A stretch of DNA of 64,000 bases from Himantopus leucocephalus (GCA_003993805.1 RSEF01000001.1:94541855-94605854), one strand, 5' to 3'; positions 1 through 12,760 are shown, numbered from the stretch's first letter. The notes: generated by a model not told the origin, from the letters alone. Made by a program: numbers and translations.

Positions 1-1032
1 TACCATTGCTCAGCCAGGGACAACAGCACGAGCTGCTGAGAATTCAAACTGAACTGCAGCTCCTGTGCAGTTCATCCTCTTTGCCTGAGCTGGGTCCCCA
101 CACAGGAGGAGGCTGAGACTTGGTGGAGGGAATGAAAAAAAACCCCCAAAACCAGAAAGAACTCAGCTGCAGGGAGTATAAAGGACAGGGACTCTCTGAG
201 ACTGGTAGGGTAAGCCAAATGCCTGGTAGATGGGGAAGCTCTAGGGGGAGGAACATTGGGCTGAAGGGATATTGGGAGCTTTGAGGAACTGCAGTGTCTG
301 GTGGACATCAGCAGCCAAGAGCACTGAGAGGAAAGGGTTGGTGTGCACATGCAGGTCAGGTTAACAGAATGTGGGCAATGTTGTGTGTGCGTGTGTCCAC
401 CAACATGGGGGGCAGGGGGACTAAAAGATCTTGTAATTGTTACAGCTGGCAAAGGGGAGAGGGACCACAGGAAAATGAAGGGAAGGGATATAAGACACTG
501 ATTAGGAGATCTTTGTGAAAAGAGCCAAAGGAGAGAGCACTATACGGCCAGGTAGCAGGAAACTGCAGGGCACTGCATAAATAAAAATTAGAAAGAACAG
601 TAATGAGGTAAAAAGCAGAAACAGTGTCAGGAGGGCATCCAAGATCCCAGTCCCCTCCCCATCCTCCCTGTACTCATTATTCCTGGGGAGGATGGGAACC
701 AGTATGACAGGAAGGACCACAGTACCACTTCCCTGTGCCCTACATATTCAAAGGAGCAGGAGGGAAAGGGAGTCAAAGTAGTTTTTCTTTGACTCATCAT
801 ACACATATCTTTTGTTTCTGCCCACTTACTTCCAAATTTTTCCCTACCATCCCTTTAAAGAACCTCTCCCTAGTTAACCTTTTCTCTGCTATGTTGCAAG
901 TACTTCAAACCTCCCAGGCAGCAAGGGGTGAGGATGGGACATTGATGTTAAAGGAGGAACATTTGTCACTGGGCTTTGTAAAACATTCATATAATTTACA
1001 GTGTGCTTTTGCAACGCCTGTATGGGACCCAC
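1..1032 (-). other. CLCN1 intron 3, partial
   Basis: This is the interval downstream of exon 3 in transcript direction. I searched the reverse strand for the next channel exon and found none. The short open frames here have no recognisable domain. An A/G homopolymer stretch lies nearby at 1354-1370. Confidence 0.75.
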
Positions 1033-1164
1033 CCTGTAGGCTCTTCGCACTGGCATAATCCATTCCCCAGCTCACCAACGCCATGACCAGACCCAAGAGA
1101 ACCAAGAAAATCCAGTCCTCTCCAAGCTTCTTGGTAACATATTTCTGGATGCGTCTAGCACAGT
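1033..1164 (-). CDS. CLCN1: CLCN1 coding exon 3 (first membrane helix)
   Basis: This 132-nt exon lies between acceptor CCCTCTACAG and donor CAGG|GTGGGT. It encodes [20 protein letters not shown], then a hydrophobic helix and DYASAKSLQ. The block from LGEDWIF to SAKSLQ is nearly identical to human ClC-1. The donor leaves one base, which fits the Ala codon that opens the next exon in mammals. Confidence 0.94.
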
Positions 1165-4100
1165 CTGTAGAGGGAAGAGTGAACCAGAAAAACTGAGGGA
1201 ACATAGATGAAGCCTGTGCCTGTCTCTCCTCTCCTATGCTGAGAACTGACTACAATAAGGATTTATTTGGAAGCATCATGGGCTTTGTGTTGAAGGACTG
1301 GTACCCATCCCTCTCTTACATAGTCCTGCAAAATCTTATGCAGTTTAAAAAACAAAAAAAAAAGGGGGGGACACGACAGGACATGGGGTGGAATTCAACA
1401 TCTTGTGCACTAGCAGCAAAAATCTGACACAAGAAAGTCCATTCCCTCCTGTTACAGAGATCTGTTGTGGAACAAATTATTAACTTGGGACTGGTCTTTT
1501 CTCCAAACAGATCTTGGCTCTTCGTATGATGAAAGCTTGCATGAAAAAGTATTTTTGATCCACTGTGATTCCTTTTCCTTCCTTCCCTGCACGTCCCCAG
1601 TCACAATATTCTTGTCTTTTTGTCTTGCTTAAATTCCATGTCTCTGGCTGGCCTACCCAATATCTAGTCATAGGGTAATGAAAGACGAATTGTCCCTACC
1701 TTGACATTTGGAATAGTGCTCTTCTTTGATCTCTACTTGACTCATACGTTTCAGGGGTCTTTCATTGTTCTTTTGGGCCTGCTTCTTATTCAGTAGTTTT
1801 GCTGCTTCCTTCTCTTCAAAGTCGGTTATCTGGTCTGTGTATTGGCCATAAAGCTAGAGGAGCAGAAAGCAAGAGAGGTCAAAAGAAAAAGGTAAGGCAA
1901 ACGCTCCTTCAGAAATAGCATTAAAGATGAAAAGGCAGATCTACTATCAGGCCGAGGTGCAAACCCAAAGGTACCCAAGCAGGGAGACAGAGACACAGAA
2001 ACTCTCAGATGGATGCAGCTCATCTGTTTTTTCTTTTTCCTTCCTGGTTTCCTCTTCCCAACCTCTCCAAAAACTTTTAATCTCCTCCTTGGGGGTACAA
2101 GATATGATCACAGAATATTAATTGCTTTTTAACATCCTGAGAAAGAGCTGGCTGTGGCCTGAAGAGATTGAGCAGGCTTTCTGGAGCTACAAAAGAAGGT
2201 CAAAATAGTTCACATGAGGCTGCCACCCTCAGGGATGTTTTATAGATTTCAGCAGCACTGTAGAAGATCTCTGAAGGTTTTGAGAGGTATTACACTATTA
2301 AACAGGCTGCAGGAATGTCCTGCATCTGTTCCTCCTGCTGCCAAGGAATGCTTAACAGGGCACACAGCCACTGGTGGTGCCTGTGGAGGAAAAGAAGCAG
2401 CATCAGCTCACACATATCACAGGGTACTGCACACCTCGTCCCATTATTTGCCCAAATCATCATGCTAAGTCCTCTCATATCTCCAATTCCTCTGGATTTC
2501 TTAACTACCTAATCTAGTCTTTGTCTTCAGATACTAATCTTGAAATGCAATTGGTTATGTGAAATTCAACAACATGTGCTTACCAATAACATTTCATACA
2601 TGGACCTGTAGTAAACTTGGCAGTTGTGCTGGCTTGTCAACGAGATCGCAAGGCAGCTTGAAGGATCCTGACTGTGCCCTCTTGTTTGTTTATCAGATTC
2701 CCTGAAGAGCAGCTATCCTACAACACTCTTTCAGAGTACAGGTGGGGAAGGTGTGCATTTGAGAAGCAGAGAATAAGCCGCTCCTCCTCACACGTCCTTC
2801 AATAAACCAGCTTTGGCTTTACTTGAGGTCAGTTTACCACCTGATGCATGGCCTCTGACCTTGTCACTTCCCACCTGTGAGAAGGTGACCTTTAGCTTCT
2901 TCCCCACCTGCTTCTCTAAGATTTTCTGAGTGGCAGCAAAATCAGACACTTCAGTTGGAGAATGACAAGACATATGAGAGATATAAAGCACTACCAAGTG
3001 CTTAGGGGACATTTCTGTTTGACAGCTTCGTATCTCCTCCGTTCGAAGTGACACAGGAGATATTGCTCCTGTTCCCTTGAGATCCAATAGATTCAGAGAC
3101 CCACAGAAAGATTTACACTGGAAGGCACCACTAGAGGTTTCTAATCCAAGCCGCTGCTCACAGCATGCGAACTCCAAAGCCAGATCAAGCTGCTCAAGAC
3201 CTCGTCCAGGCAACTCCTAAACATCTCTAAGGGTGGAAATTCCCCAGCTTCTCTGAGCACCTGTTTCAGTGCTCTACCAATTCATATTTCCAAATAGAAC
3301 TGAAGGTCCTAAATAGTTTATTTATTTGCATATTCCTCAAGGGACACTTGAACCATATGCAATAGCTCTCTTCGAAAACACTGATGTTTTTTTACAGAAC
3401 ACATATCTAGGCTTTTTAAATCACCATGTTGTTAAGGTGGCTTACCTGCTGTCTCTTAAACAAAATGGTCCTATCTGAACATTTGAAAATATTCTTCTAT
3501 TCATGACTGTACTGGAAGCTGACAAATTGAATGTAATTATTAACCACATCAGTACAAACACACTCTTGACAAATTAAGCAATGCAGACTCTTTGCAGTGA
3601 GGAATGGACATGCTCTGACCCCCATAATACAGACAGGACAGCAAAACATAAGGTTGAAGAACTTAATATACAAGATAAGCTGTCACATACAGAATCCAGT
3701 CCCAAACAGCAGACTGCTCCTATTTCTCTCACTGTGTCTGTTTCAGCCAGAAATGCCAAGTACCAGTATATTTTAGACAAATGCATTTTCACATCACCTC
3801 AGCTAATGTTTCATTGCCTTTACATGGTCATGAGGGATGGGTTTATATCAAATACAGCTTAATCCAAACTATGAACTCAAATCCACGCCAATTATGATGT
3901 TCAAATTAGTCTTCCATCTGCCCAGAAGGAACAGCATGACAGTATAATAGTATCAATGGTAAAAGACCTCATACAGTATCCAAGTTGACTGCGTCTATCT
4001 GGCTGGAAAACGGTGCACTCAGGATGTGGGGAAAAAGGAGTTAGTCTCCAGACACAAAAAGTGTTCCCACCTTGTAGCCATCCTGCTATTCCTGAAAGAT

Positions 4101-7100
4101 TGTTCCTTAGGTTTTTTTTTCTGATGGATCACAAAAGAGTAGCCATATTTGGTCTCAAAGGTGAAACCTCCCAAAACTCACTTCATAAGTAAATTTAAAT
4201 GTCAGTAAAAAGTCTGGGCTCAACTGCTTAGAAATAGAGCCAATGAGGCACATGTGAGGGGCAGGGGGCAGCAACAAAATAATAGTTCTTCCTGAAGAAC
4301 AGAAAGCAAAGGGGAGATCTAACAGCAGTCCCACAACCTGAAGGGAGAGGTGGTTTAGAAAGAAACATCAGAGCAATACTTCTCAGAGGGGCACAGCGAA
4401 GGACAAAAGGAAAAAGGTTTAACTTGCAAGAAAACAAAGTCTGTGCAAAAGGAAAACGTGTTCCCATCCACCCCCTCTTGAGGGTAGTTCAACACAGGAA
4501 CAGGTGCCCAAAGGGGCTGGGGAATCTTCAGTTTTGGAGATGTTCAGAACTTGTCTGGACAAGGCCCTGGACAACCTGACCTAACTTTTGAGTCAGCTCT
4601 GCTATGAGCAAGGGCTTGGGCTAGAGTCCTCCAGAGGCCCCTGTCACCTACACCTTTCTGAGTCTGTTAGTCTATATTCTATATTACTGCATTGCCTAAT
4701 TACTTATTACACATCCCTCCCACCACACCCGTCTGTGTGTTGCCATTAACATCCTTTCTATAGTCATGAATAACACAGCTTCTAAATACTTCACCAGCTG
4801 TATCTGCTTTCTCATGCAGAAAGAAAACAATACAAAATCCTACAGTGTATAAGAATGTGTATTTTTATCAATGTATATTACATCATATATGATATATATC
4901 TGTTTCTTATTTGTCCAAAATTATTTATATATTACTATTATTATCCTCCTACTATTATTACTTTATTATCTATTAACCTCTACATATTTTTTGACCATCA
5001 ATTATTTGAAGGTCCCAGGCCAAAGACCAAGATTTCACTGTTCTGAGGTCTGTGTAAACCCAATCAAATCACAGAGCCAGTTTGAAATAGCTTTCAACCT
5101 ACCTATAAAACAAAACACAACAGCTAGCAAAAGAAAAGGGCACAGCAGAATCAAAATCTCTCTCAGCCAAGTGTTTTTTCACATGACAAGGGGGAAGGAA
5201 ATCTTAATGGTTACTCTGCAAGGAAATGGATGAAAACATGTGCAGCAGGTTGTTTTTCATGCTAATAACATAAGTGTGCATGTTTGCACAATGTGTAGAT
5301 TGGCATGCATATTTATACTTTATCTGCCTGTGCATAAATGGCTAGGAAAATATACATACACACAGCAAGCCTGGTTTTGCCAGAATGTCTGCATACAAAG
5401 TTTCATACATAAATGTACATGTACATGTGTATGTGATTGTTCATGTAAAACTATTTCCAGGGCACTTTTTTCAGTAAATCTATAAATACGGCTGTCGGTT
5501 TTTTTAGATTGCAAATTGCGTTCACAAATGCGTGCTTGCTTGGTGACATTACTGCCTGAAGATATGCACAGGAATGCATTTGATGGCCTGTTTGTGCCCG
5601 AGGTTGTCTGTCTACGTGCACTGAGAGAACGGCTCTGGGCCTGGGAGCAGACACTGCGATAGCAAGAGCACGGAGGTGGGTTGTGTTGCCTCACTGTGTC
5701 ATCCACACCTGCTTGCGAGAGCAGTTTTAGATGTGGGGCACCGGCATATCGGGTGGATGCATGTGAACTGGGATGTTGTTGGATATGCTTTACTGGAGAA
5801 ACAGTTTGCATCCCACAGCTCCACCCTCACCTCGGGCCCAAACTCACTAAAGGTTTGTGCAGCACAAGGTGCATCTCCTCAGCCCACCGCAGCTCTCCAG
5901 CCCTCCGTGTTGCTCCACTCGCACCCCACCGTGCAGGCGTCTGCCATCCTCCCAGCAAAGCCGTGACACTCACCCAGGGCCAGCCGGGGACCCGGGCACG
6001 GCTGCTGGGGTCGGGACGTCTCCTTCCCACCAGCTGACCCTACCTCGGGCCCCGGCCGCCGTGGGCCCGCCAGCCACCCTCAGGCCGGGCCAGGCTGCAG
6101 GGCCGCAGGGCCGCAGGGCCGCAGGGCCAGTGCACGGCATCAGGCGGTGCTTCAAAGGCTGAATCCCAGTGGAGCTCAGCTCCAGCCGGATGCACGAACC
6201 TCTCCATCCTGTCCCTGCCCGTGGTCACCCTGCTAGCGTGACTGCTGAAGCCGAAGCATTGCCTTGCATTAGTGTGAATAAAGCATAAACTACTCCAGTC
6301 AGACCTCTGTCCAGACACCTTCCTGTTCGGGCTGCTGTTTCCAAATCAGCCAGGCAGCAGGTTTTGGAAGTGTTTAGTGTAGGAGACATTTGCAAACTCT
6401 CAAATGTTTTAGGCAGTTTCAAAAGAGAAATTCCTGACTATGGCCATGGAACTGATTCTGTAATCTGTTGCAATATGGCACATATAATCCTCATTGGGAT
6501 GCTTATCTACTGGAAGAGATTTTCTTGGTGGCAAATGTGGCTTTATTTCTATCACTGTATCACAAAAGTCTTCAGAAGATGATTAATGCACCCCCTCCCT
6601 CATCCCCCAATCATTCATCTAAGTATTCATGCAAGGGGATTTGTACTCATGTAAGGAGAAACGTCCACTCTGTATGAATTTCACATTCACATGCTCTCTC
6701 CCTCACCGTTTGACTGCATCTTTCATTGCTCTAAAGCCCTCTTAAATCAGCTTAGTCTGAGCAGAGTGGTAGATAATAAGACACCAGGACTCTGCTGTAA
6801 AACCTCCCCTTTGCAGGAGGCTGTCCCAAAAGGAGACGTAGAGGAGATACAGAGGATAATGGAACAAGAGGCCATAACCAGAGTACATCTGTGCCCCAGA
6901 TATTTTACTGAACTGCTGCTTGTATGAATCAGAGAAAGAGTCAGGTCAAGTTTAAGGGTTAGAAAATCCCTCACTTACAGATAGCCTAAGAGTTACCAAA
7001 ACTATCAATATACTTGTATGGGTCTGTGACCATGAAGTGCTTTTTGGTCAGAGAAAAGTCAGAAAAGAGCTCTGCATGACTTCATCTGTACAGACGTGCA

Positions 7101-7675
7101 GGTAGATACCCATCTACATACATCACTGTTCTCTTTATATTTGTTCACTCTTCAGCTCTACTTAATATCACTATGCAGCTGAAGGCAGCTGCAGTTTCTC
7201 TTTGCTGTTGAAAATACATTAATGATCTGGTTGATTTTCCCCATCCCAGCTTTCCCATTCTCTCTTTGTGTCTATGGCAGGTGAAAATGACCCCTGACTC
7301 AAAATGCTGATAGCACTCCTGCACGTAAGTACAACCGTGAAAGCCAATACCTGACCTGGGAGTCAACAAACAAAGGGGAGAGTTGGTAGGATTGGGAATG
7401 GACAGGGATGTGTGCTCTACCAGCACTGTTCTGGGAGCCCCAAGACCTTATGTGGTCCCAGGGACACCTGTGCTGCCACAAATGACCCAGTTGTCTGGCC
7501 CTACCTGTGGGAAGCTGAGGGAGTTCTCTGGGTAGTGCAGGTCGTCCCCTGTCCCCCCGGCCTCGTGTCCTGCCTCCAAAGGTATCCCGTAACGGGTGCA
7601 TTTCTCAAAGCAGACATAGTCGTATTGCGGTGTGCCCCCCCACAAAGCTGACTTCGATCTGGGTTCCTGCGTCAT
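1033..7675 (-). CDS. CLCN1: CLCN1, skeletal-muscle chloride channel ClC-1 (5' three coding exons only)
   Basis: ClC-1 is the voltage-gated chloride channel of the muscle sarcolemma; it works as a dimer and stabilises resting potential. Three minus-strand exons are seen: 7675-7505, 1853-1700 and 1164-1033. They join in phase with GT/AG borders. The first holds the motif [14 protein letters not shown], close to the mammalian N-terminus. The second ends in EEHYSKCQ, and the third carries [20 protein letters not shown], the first membrane-embedded helix of the CLC fold. From memory of the human gene, exon 1 codes 60 aa against 57 here, and exon 3 is 132 nt in both. The exon that should follow (the AYKW segment) is not in positions 1-1032, so the gene continues left of the window. 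It is partial only because of the window edge; no frameshift is seen. CASP2 lies upstream on the same strand, as in mammals. Confidence 0.93.
1700..1853 (-). CDS. CLCN1: CLCN1 coding exon 2
   Basis: This 154-nt exon lies between acceptor CCTCTAG and donor AAG|GTAGGG. It encodes [20 protein letters not shown] through EEHYSKCQ. It is lysine- and glutamate-rich and lies in the cytosol. It is longer than the human exon, which I recall as 121 nt, so the bird form carries about 11 extra residues in this poorly conserved linker. It ends in phase 1, and the split codon restores the Asp of the conserved KCQDC. Confidence 0.9.
3097..3300 (-). repeat. CR1 LINE 3' fragment, old and diverged
   Basis: On the plus strand it reads tggaaggcaccac, then ctgctcaagacctcgtccag and gcacctgtttcagtgctcta. 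This is the order of the antisense CR1 3' untranslated region. It lacks the terminal octamers and is strongly diverged. Confidence 0.65.
4480..4665 (+). repeat. CR1 LINE 3' fragment, old and diverged
   Basis: Sense-strand CR1 tail: gatgttcagaacttgtctgg, then caaggccctggacaacctga, then gggctagagtcctccagagg. These match the stretch that in CR1 precedes GGACTAGATGATCTCCAGAGG. The end is decayed. Confidence 0.6.
5930..6230. promoter_or_regulatory. GC- and CpG-rich patch inside CLCN1 intron 1
   Basis: This patch of about 300 bp stands out from AT-rich flanks, with repeated CG dinucleotides and segments such as ccggggacccgggcacggct. It could be a small CpG island with an intronic enhancer or alternative promoter of CLCN1. 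No TATA box or exon is visible, so the role is inference. Confidence 0.35.
6097..6128. repeat. Tandem repeat, four exact copies of an 8-mer
   Basis: The 8-mer GCAGGGCC occurs four times in direct succession within the GC-rich patch of CLCN1 intron 1. Confidence 0.9.
7505..7675 (-). CDS. CLCN1: CLCN1 coding exon 1
   Basis: This exon encodes 57 residues from [14 protein letters not shown] to SLSFPQ, followed by donor CAG|GTAGGG. It is the cytoplasmic N-terminus of the channel. An in-frame ATG 18 nt upstream (7693, MESSET) would add six residues. I chose the ATG at 7675 because its ACC context is stronger, but human ClC-1 also begins with Met-Glu, so the upstream start remains possible. The intron after it is phase 0. 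Confidence 0.9.
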
Positions 7676-7789
7676 GGTCTCTGAGCTCTCCATGCTTCTA
7701 CTCTTCCGCACACTCAGTTGCAATGGAGCTGCCACTCTGGGCCTTACCTAGAACCACCTCATGTTCTGGCCAAGAGCATGGCCTCTGCA

Positions 7790-8160
7790 CTTTCCTCTAC
7801 TCCCTACTTTCTTTCTCTCTCTCTCTCCTCAGATCACTCTGACTTGTCCTGCCTCCTTCCTGCACTCACTTTCTCTCTGCCCCTCCTCCTTCTCCTTGTG
7901 CCTCTCTCTCCCCTTCCTGCCCAAAGGCAGCGATTGCAGGGTTTAACTATATTTTTAGCAACCTTCCTCTGCCACATGATTCCCCAGTGCCGTGTCTGAT
8001 CTCAGCAAAAGGCAGTAACTCTGACAGGATTGAATATCAGGTATGGGCATGAGGGGAACTCCTGAAGGAGAGGGAAGGGGGAGGGGGGAGGAAGAAAGAA
8101 GGCGGTAAAACAGACAGAGCTAGAAGTACAGAGACAGAAAGCAGACAGGAGGAAGCAGAA
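7790..8160. repeat. Pyrimidine-rich then purine-rich tracts upstream of CLCN1
   Basis: On the plus strand 7790-7930 is almost all C and T (ctttctctctctctctcc and similar), while 8060-8160 is almost all A and G (gagggaagggggaggggg). The opposed strand bias could form triplex or slipped structures a few hundred bases upstream of CLCN1 exon 1. No defined repeat family is recognised. Confidence 0.6.
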
Positions 8161-9183
8161 ATGAGTATCCAGGAGATCTCTTCTTTCACACCTCCCCATC
8201 CTGAGAAAGTCATATTTGCAGTGAGAACAAAATTCAGTGGGCTTCCTCATTCTCTTCCCAGATACCAGGTGTCCAAAAGACTGAGTGACAATCATAAAGA
8301 TGCCAGGAACTATGGTGAGATAGAACAAGATGGGTACACAGTCAGTGTTCTGAGACAATTTCTGTAAGTCCATGGTCCACATGAGAAGCAGCAAGTTCTA
8401 ACAGAGAAGTCAGGCATCCCTGTAAACTGCTGAGCATTACAGCCTAATTGCAGCCTTCCCATGTGCCTTTATGGGGAATACTTTATACTTTTGAAGAATG
8501 TCACCAAACTGCTCTGTGTGTATTCAGTTATGGGTATATGCAGAAATTTATTCTACTTGATGCCTACTTTTCCATGGGCTAGAGCATTCAACAGCTTCTC
8601 CTTTCCACTTTGCCACTTGTTTCTCAGCCAGGCAAAAAAGCAATGAGCTCAGCCAACACCAGTGAGCTACCAGCCAGTGACAGGAATGAGAAGCACGTTC
8701 CAGCAACATGGTCTAGAGACACCTCCCAGTACTGTCAGTGTGTTGACTGTAACCATATGTCCTTTGATGGCTATTAATCAACTAAGAGCAGTGAGTTCAA
8801 GATCCTAGAAATTGTGTGCAAGAAAACAAGACCCCACATGCCTCAAAGACAGTCACTAAAGAGCTGTTATTAACTCCTTCTTCCTCCTCTTTTACACTGT
8901 CACGTCTCCAGTATAATGGTTTCCAAGCTTCTTACACTGCAGGATAAGAGATTTGCAGGCAGGGTGGGGGAGAGAAAGTGGCAAAACACCCTTCTTTTGG
9001 GTCCAGAGCGGTAGTCTCATTATTTCATTTTGCAGACCCCTGTAAAACATTTCCCTTGGAGGCTCATTTTGCTTTTTCTCAGTCTGAACAGTCCTTGAGA
9101 GTGGGGTACAAAGAAAGTCTCCAAGAGGAAGACATGCTTGATTTCCTCCATGAACCACCTCCCCACCTCCTCCAGTGTTTCTG

Positions 9184-9239
9184 CTAACAATATCCATATG
9201 GATATCCATTAGCAATAATATCCATACGGATATTGTTAG
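9184..9239. repeat. Near-perfect inverted repeat (22-bp arms, 12-bp loop)
   Basis: The left arm at 9184-9205 begins CTAACAATATCC, and the right arm at 9218-9239 ends GGATATTGTTAG. The arms pair with one mismatch around a 12-nt spacer. Each arm also contains the near-palindrome ATATCCATATGGATAT. It is not part of a recognised element. Confidence 0.85.
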
Positions 9240-12059
9240 TCTGTACAACCCACACCTGGTGGCAGCCCAGGCAAGCTCTGAATATTTACAAAAACATAGA
9301 GGCTCATCTCTTTCATTCTCACCAGCCCTCACTTTACAGTCAATAAGGAATATTTCCTGGAGGAAGACTGTGTCCCATCAGTAGGACAAAACTTGTAATG
9401 AGCCACCTTAAACTCTTAAAGAAGAGTTTCAAGTGACCGTGTCTAGAAAATCAAAGAAGAACATGTGGATACCCTCATGGATTTCCATCATAAAGGCATT
9501 AACTGCTCCCAACCTATTGAGATGCTTTTGGAAGACCAATGTCACTATAGTTTATGTAAAAAATTATGCATAGCATTACTATATAGTGTATAAAATATAA
9601 AAAACCTGTATAGAATATAAGTATGCATCAAATATAGAAAACCTAAGGACCAACCAGAGTAAGTCTCAGCAAACGTCAAAGCTGTAATACAGCACCAGAT
9701 CATCAGTTACTATTACATTTACTGGAGGACAACACTCATTGGAGCCACTGGAGAAAACTAATGGGAACCTTTACCCAAAGGTGCACTTTTCTAGCTCTTG
9801 TTTTTCAAGAGGCACAAGAATACCACATCAGAAATGTCTTCAGTATAAAAAAGAACCTCCTACTGCCAGCTAATCAAACAGTACTGTCTGTCTTGTATGA
9901 TACTGTTGTGGAATTTCCATGGAAAATAATTATATAATTATAGCCTAAAGTAAGATGATCCTACCCTGAAAGGTTTTTTTCCAAGAACTGTCCCTCTCAG
10001 CCTCCAGACTGGCCCCAGCCTCACTCACCTCACCAATAAAAGCATGAAGGACCCTAAGGCCAACATTCACCAAATGGCTCTAGATGCTACTTGGATAAGA
10101 AACCTTTACTATGCTCATAAGGAGGACAACCCACAATAACCCTGTGCCCTCACTCATACTTTCCACAGTGCAATACACCTCATCCAGTGCACTAAATGGT
10201 AGAATGATAACTGTACAGATGAACCTGAATGATTATTATGCACACAGTGGTACATGTGTACACTGTAAGGATTTAGCTCTAAGGACATCTGCAGCTAAGG
10301 ACCTAGCATTTATCTAATTCCCAGTGGGAGAGCACTTCTCATCAAACAATCTCTCTACCTCTGATCTCTCTGCCCAGATATTATCTACCAAGGAAAAGAC
10401 TGAAAACTGAAATTCACCATTCCAGTGCGTGACAAAATATATGCCACCTGTAGAGATACTAGATTTATGTCACATTATTTCCCATGTCCTGAACACTAAT
10501 CTTATCATGCTCCACAGCTTATAAATCACCCCTCTCCCTCTTTTCTTTAGGATGAAACCACTTCGTCAGCTCTCTGGGCGCTACTAACATCCTGTCTGTT
10601 CCACAAGATACCAATAATTTTTTGTCACAGCCCTGCTGACACCAGTCTAGTTAAATTCAAAGCAGCTACTCTCAACTTATACTTGCTTTGAGATCTGCTG
10701 CTTCTATTTCAGACTCAAAGAAGAGCTTATAGACACAACAGCTTGTCCACTTTTTCCAGCTGGCATAGCTGACCTAATCAAAGGTATTGTTCCAGCTCTA
10801 CCTATTGTCTTGTCCGGGTTTTCAGATCAGCAGGGTCCCAAAAGGACAGAATACTGAGCGCACCCTGAAAAAAATCTGCCTTTCTGCACTGCTGCTGCCC
10901 AGCAACTGCTGTCAAATGTCCCCTATCACTTTACCTGTAACTTTCTACCACAGTTCTTCTTTACGTATTTTCTTTATTGCTCATCTGTCCTGCTTTCTAC
11001 TACCAAGGTCTAGCTCTGCCTTTCTACCAGGACACAGCAATGTAGTACTGCTGTTGCTTGAGAGGTTACCAACAGACTCGGGAGACTAGCACAGAAGTGG
11101 AGGAAGATGTGAAAAAAGAGGAAGACGTAATTACCATCTTGCATTAGTCACAAACACAGATGACCTGTACGTATGGCTTGACTCCTCAGGTCCACCTAAG
11201 CCTCTTGAAAGGGCTCACAAAAGTTTCTAGACTGCCCCACAGCACACAAGAGGAAAGGTATACAACCTGCTCAGACACCAGTTTTTTCTTTGCATATTAT
11301 AGGCCTTAGAGGGACTCCGAAGTGTGTTTCTGTGGTACTTCTTCAAGTAGGAAATCTTCACGACAGATGAAACTACAGCTACAGCCCAAATTAGGGTCTT
11401 AGGTGAGGAAAAAGAAAGGAATAGAAGTTAGAAAAACTCTCACCCAAGATGGGTCTCTTCTCCACTCAACCATCTATCTTTCTCCTTCCTCTTCCCAGTT
11501 TTCTCTCAGGTTTCCCTTTCTCTGACTTTATTTTTCTCTCCTGAATGGTTTTCATGATGCAGAAATAGAATTCCTGGCCTTCCCATCCTACTGCCTTTAT
11601 AGTGAAAGCTCTGATAATATGGGGGGAGGGATGACTGAAGACTCACCTTTCTCTCATGGTCCTGTCCCAGGAGATTTATCACCTGAAATCCCAGTGCTGT
11701 TAACCAACAGTGACAAGATTCATGTTGTTCCCTGTGCCCTGCCCACACAATTATGAGACATCGTACCAACTTCTGAGCCTTCTGCTTATACTAGAGCCTT
11801 TTTTTTTTGTGTGTGTGTCTCTCTAGCAGATTCATCCTAAAAGATCTAGACCACTTCATTACCTCACTGCATACAAACCTTATAGCCCACCGCCAGACTG
11901 CAGCCTCCTCTGGAATGAAACACAAGGCCTATTTTTCAGCTGCCACCAGTACTGCATACACAGACTTACAGCAGATGGTGATGCAGAGCCCTCTACCACC
12001 CCAGAATGAAAGGAGTTGAATTTGTGGAGGCAGAGTTATTGTTACTCAGAACCATGCAT

Positions 12060-12760
12060 GCAGAATAGAAAAGAAGCCATTTAAGAATAAAGAAAAAATA
12101 ATATTCTGTGCTTAAGGGAACTCAGTCCAATAACGCTGTGAAGGAGATAATATAAAAGACAGGCTACAAAAGAAACCGTAAAGGTGAAAGGGAGAAGGGG
12201 AGTTTTGAAGGAGGAAGAGGAGAAAAATGACAAAAGGAGGACTACTTAACAGTAACAGAGGCTCTAACAGATAAACACAAAGGCAATAAGAGAGAAAGAA
12301 AACACAGAAGGACATGAGGGGATGAGATGCAGGACAGAAAGAAGTCACAGCAAGTGTACTTTGCCTCAAGCAATAGCTTCAGATGGAGTAAAAAAGAGTG
12401 AAAAGGCAGGAAAAAGACTTCAATAGACATATGATAAGGCACTGTCTTGTAGATGAGAACAAGGTGCTTGAATGGGACATTTTATTACACAAGATACCCA
12501 CAGAGGCTTCAAAGAGCTACAGGAGGCAATTGGAGCTTTGGGAGAGAAAGTATGCTGTGAAAAGGGTTAGGAGGAGGGATCGAGACTGGGAGAAAAGATG
12601 GCTTTTATACTGAATGAAAGAAATAGACCATGGACTAAGGCTTGAACAGTAGCAAAAGACAGAAATTTAAGCTGTACGGGAGTGTATTGCAAGCAAGGCC
12701 AAATATGGAGAGATGATGACAGAGAACTCTCAAAGAACACTTGAAAGAAGGGTTGAGTAA
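12060..12760 (+). repeat. Purine-rich low-complexity region
   Basis: The plus strand is strongly enriched in A and G over about 700 bp, with tracts such as gaaagggagaaggggag and gaggaagaggagaaaaatga. Open frames within it are lysine-, arginine- and glutamate-rich simply from this bias, so I do not call them genes. Confidence 0.55.

Larger units (their letters stand above)
1854..7504 (-). other. CLCN1 intron 1 (5.65 kb)
   Basis: This phase-0 intron lies between coding exons 1 and 2. It holds two old CR1 fragments (about 3097-3300 antisense and 4480-4665 sense), an AT-rich stretch at 4860-4990 and a GC-rich patch at 5.9-6.2 kb with an 8-bp tandem repeat. I see no additional exon with coding similarity. 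Confidence 0.8.

Noticed and set aside
8002..8394. Minus-strand 130-aa frame upstream of CLCN1
   Set aside because: Its second half is a translation of the purine/pyrimidine tract and it starts at a non-ATG codon; no membrane-protein family recognised.
12398..12613. Plus-strand 71-aa basic frame
   Set aside because: Lies in a purine-rich low-complexity tract that yields Lys/Arg/Glu frames by chance.
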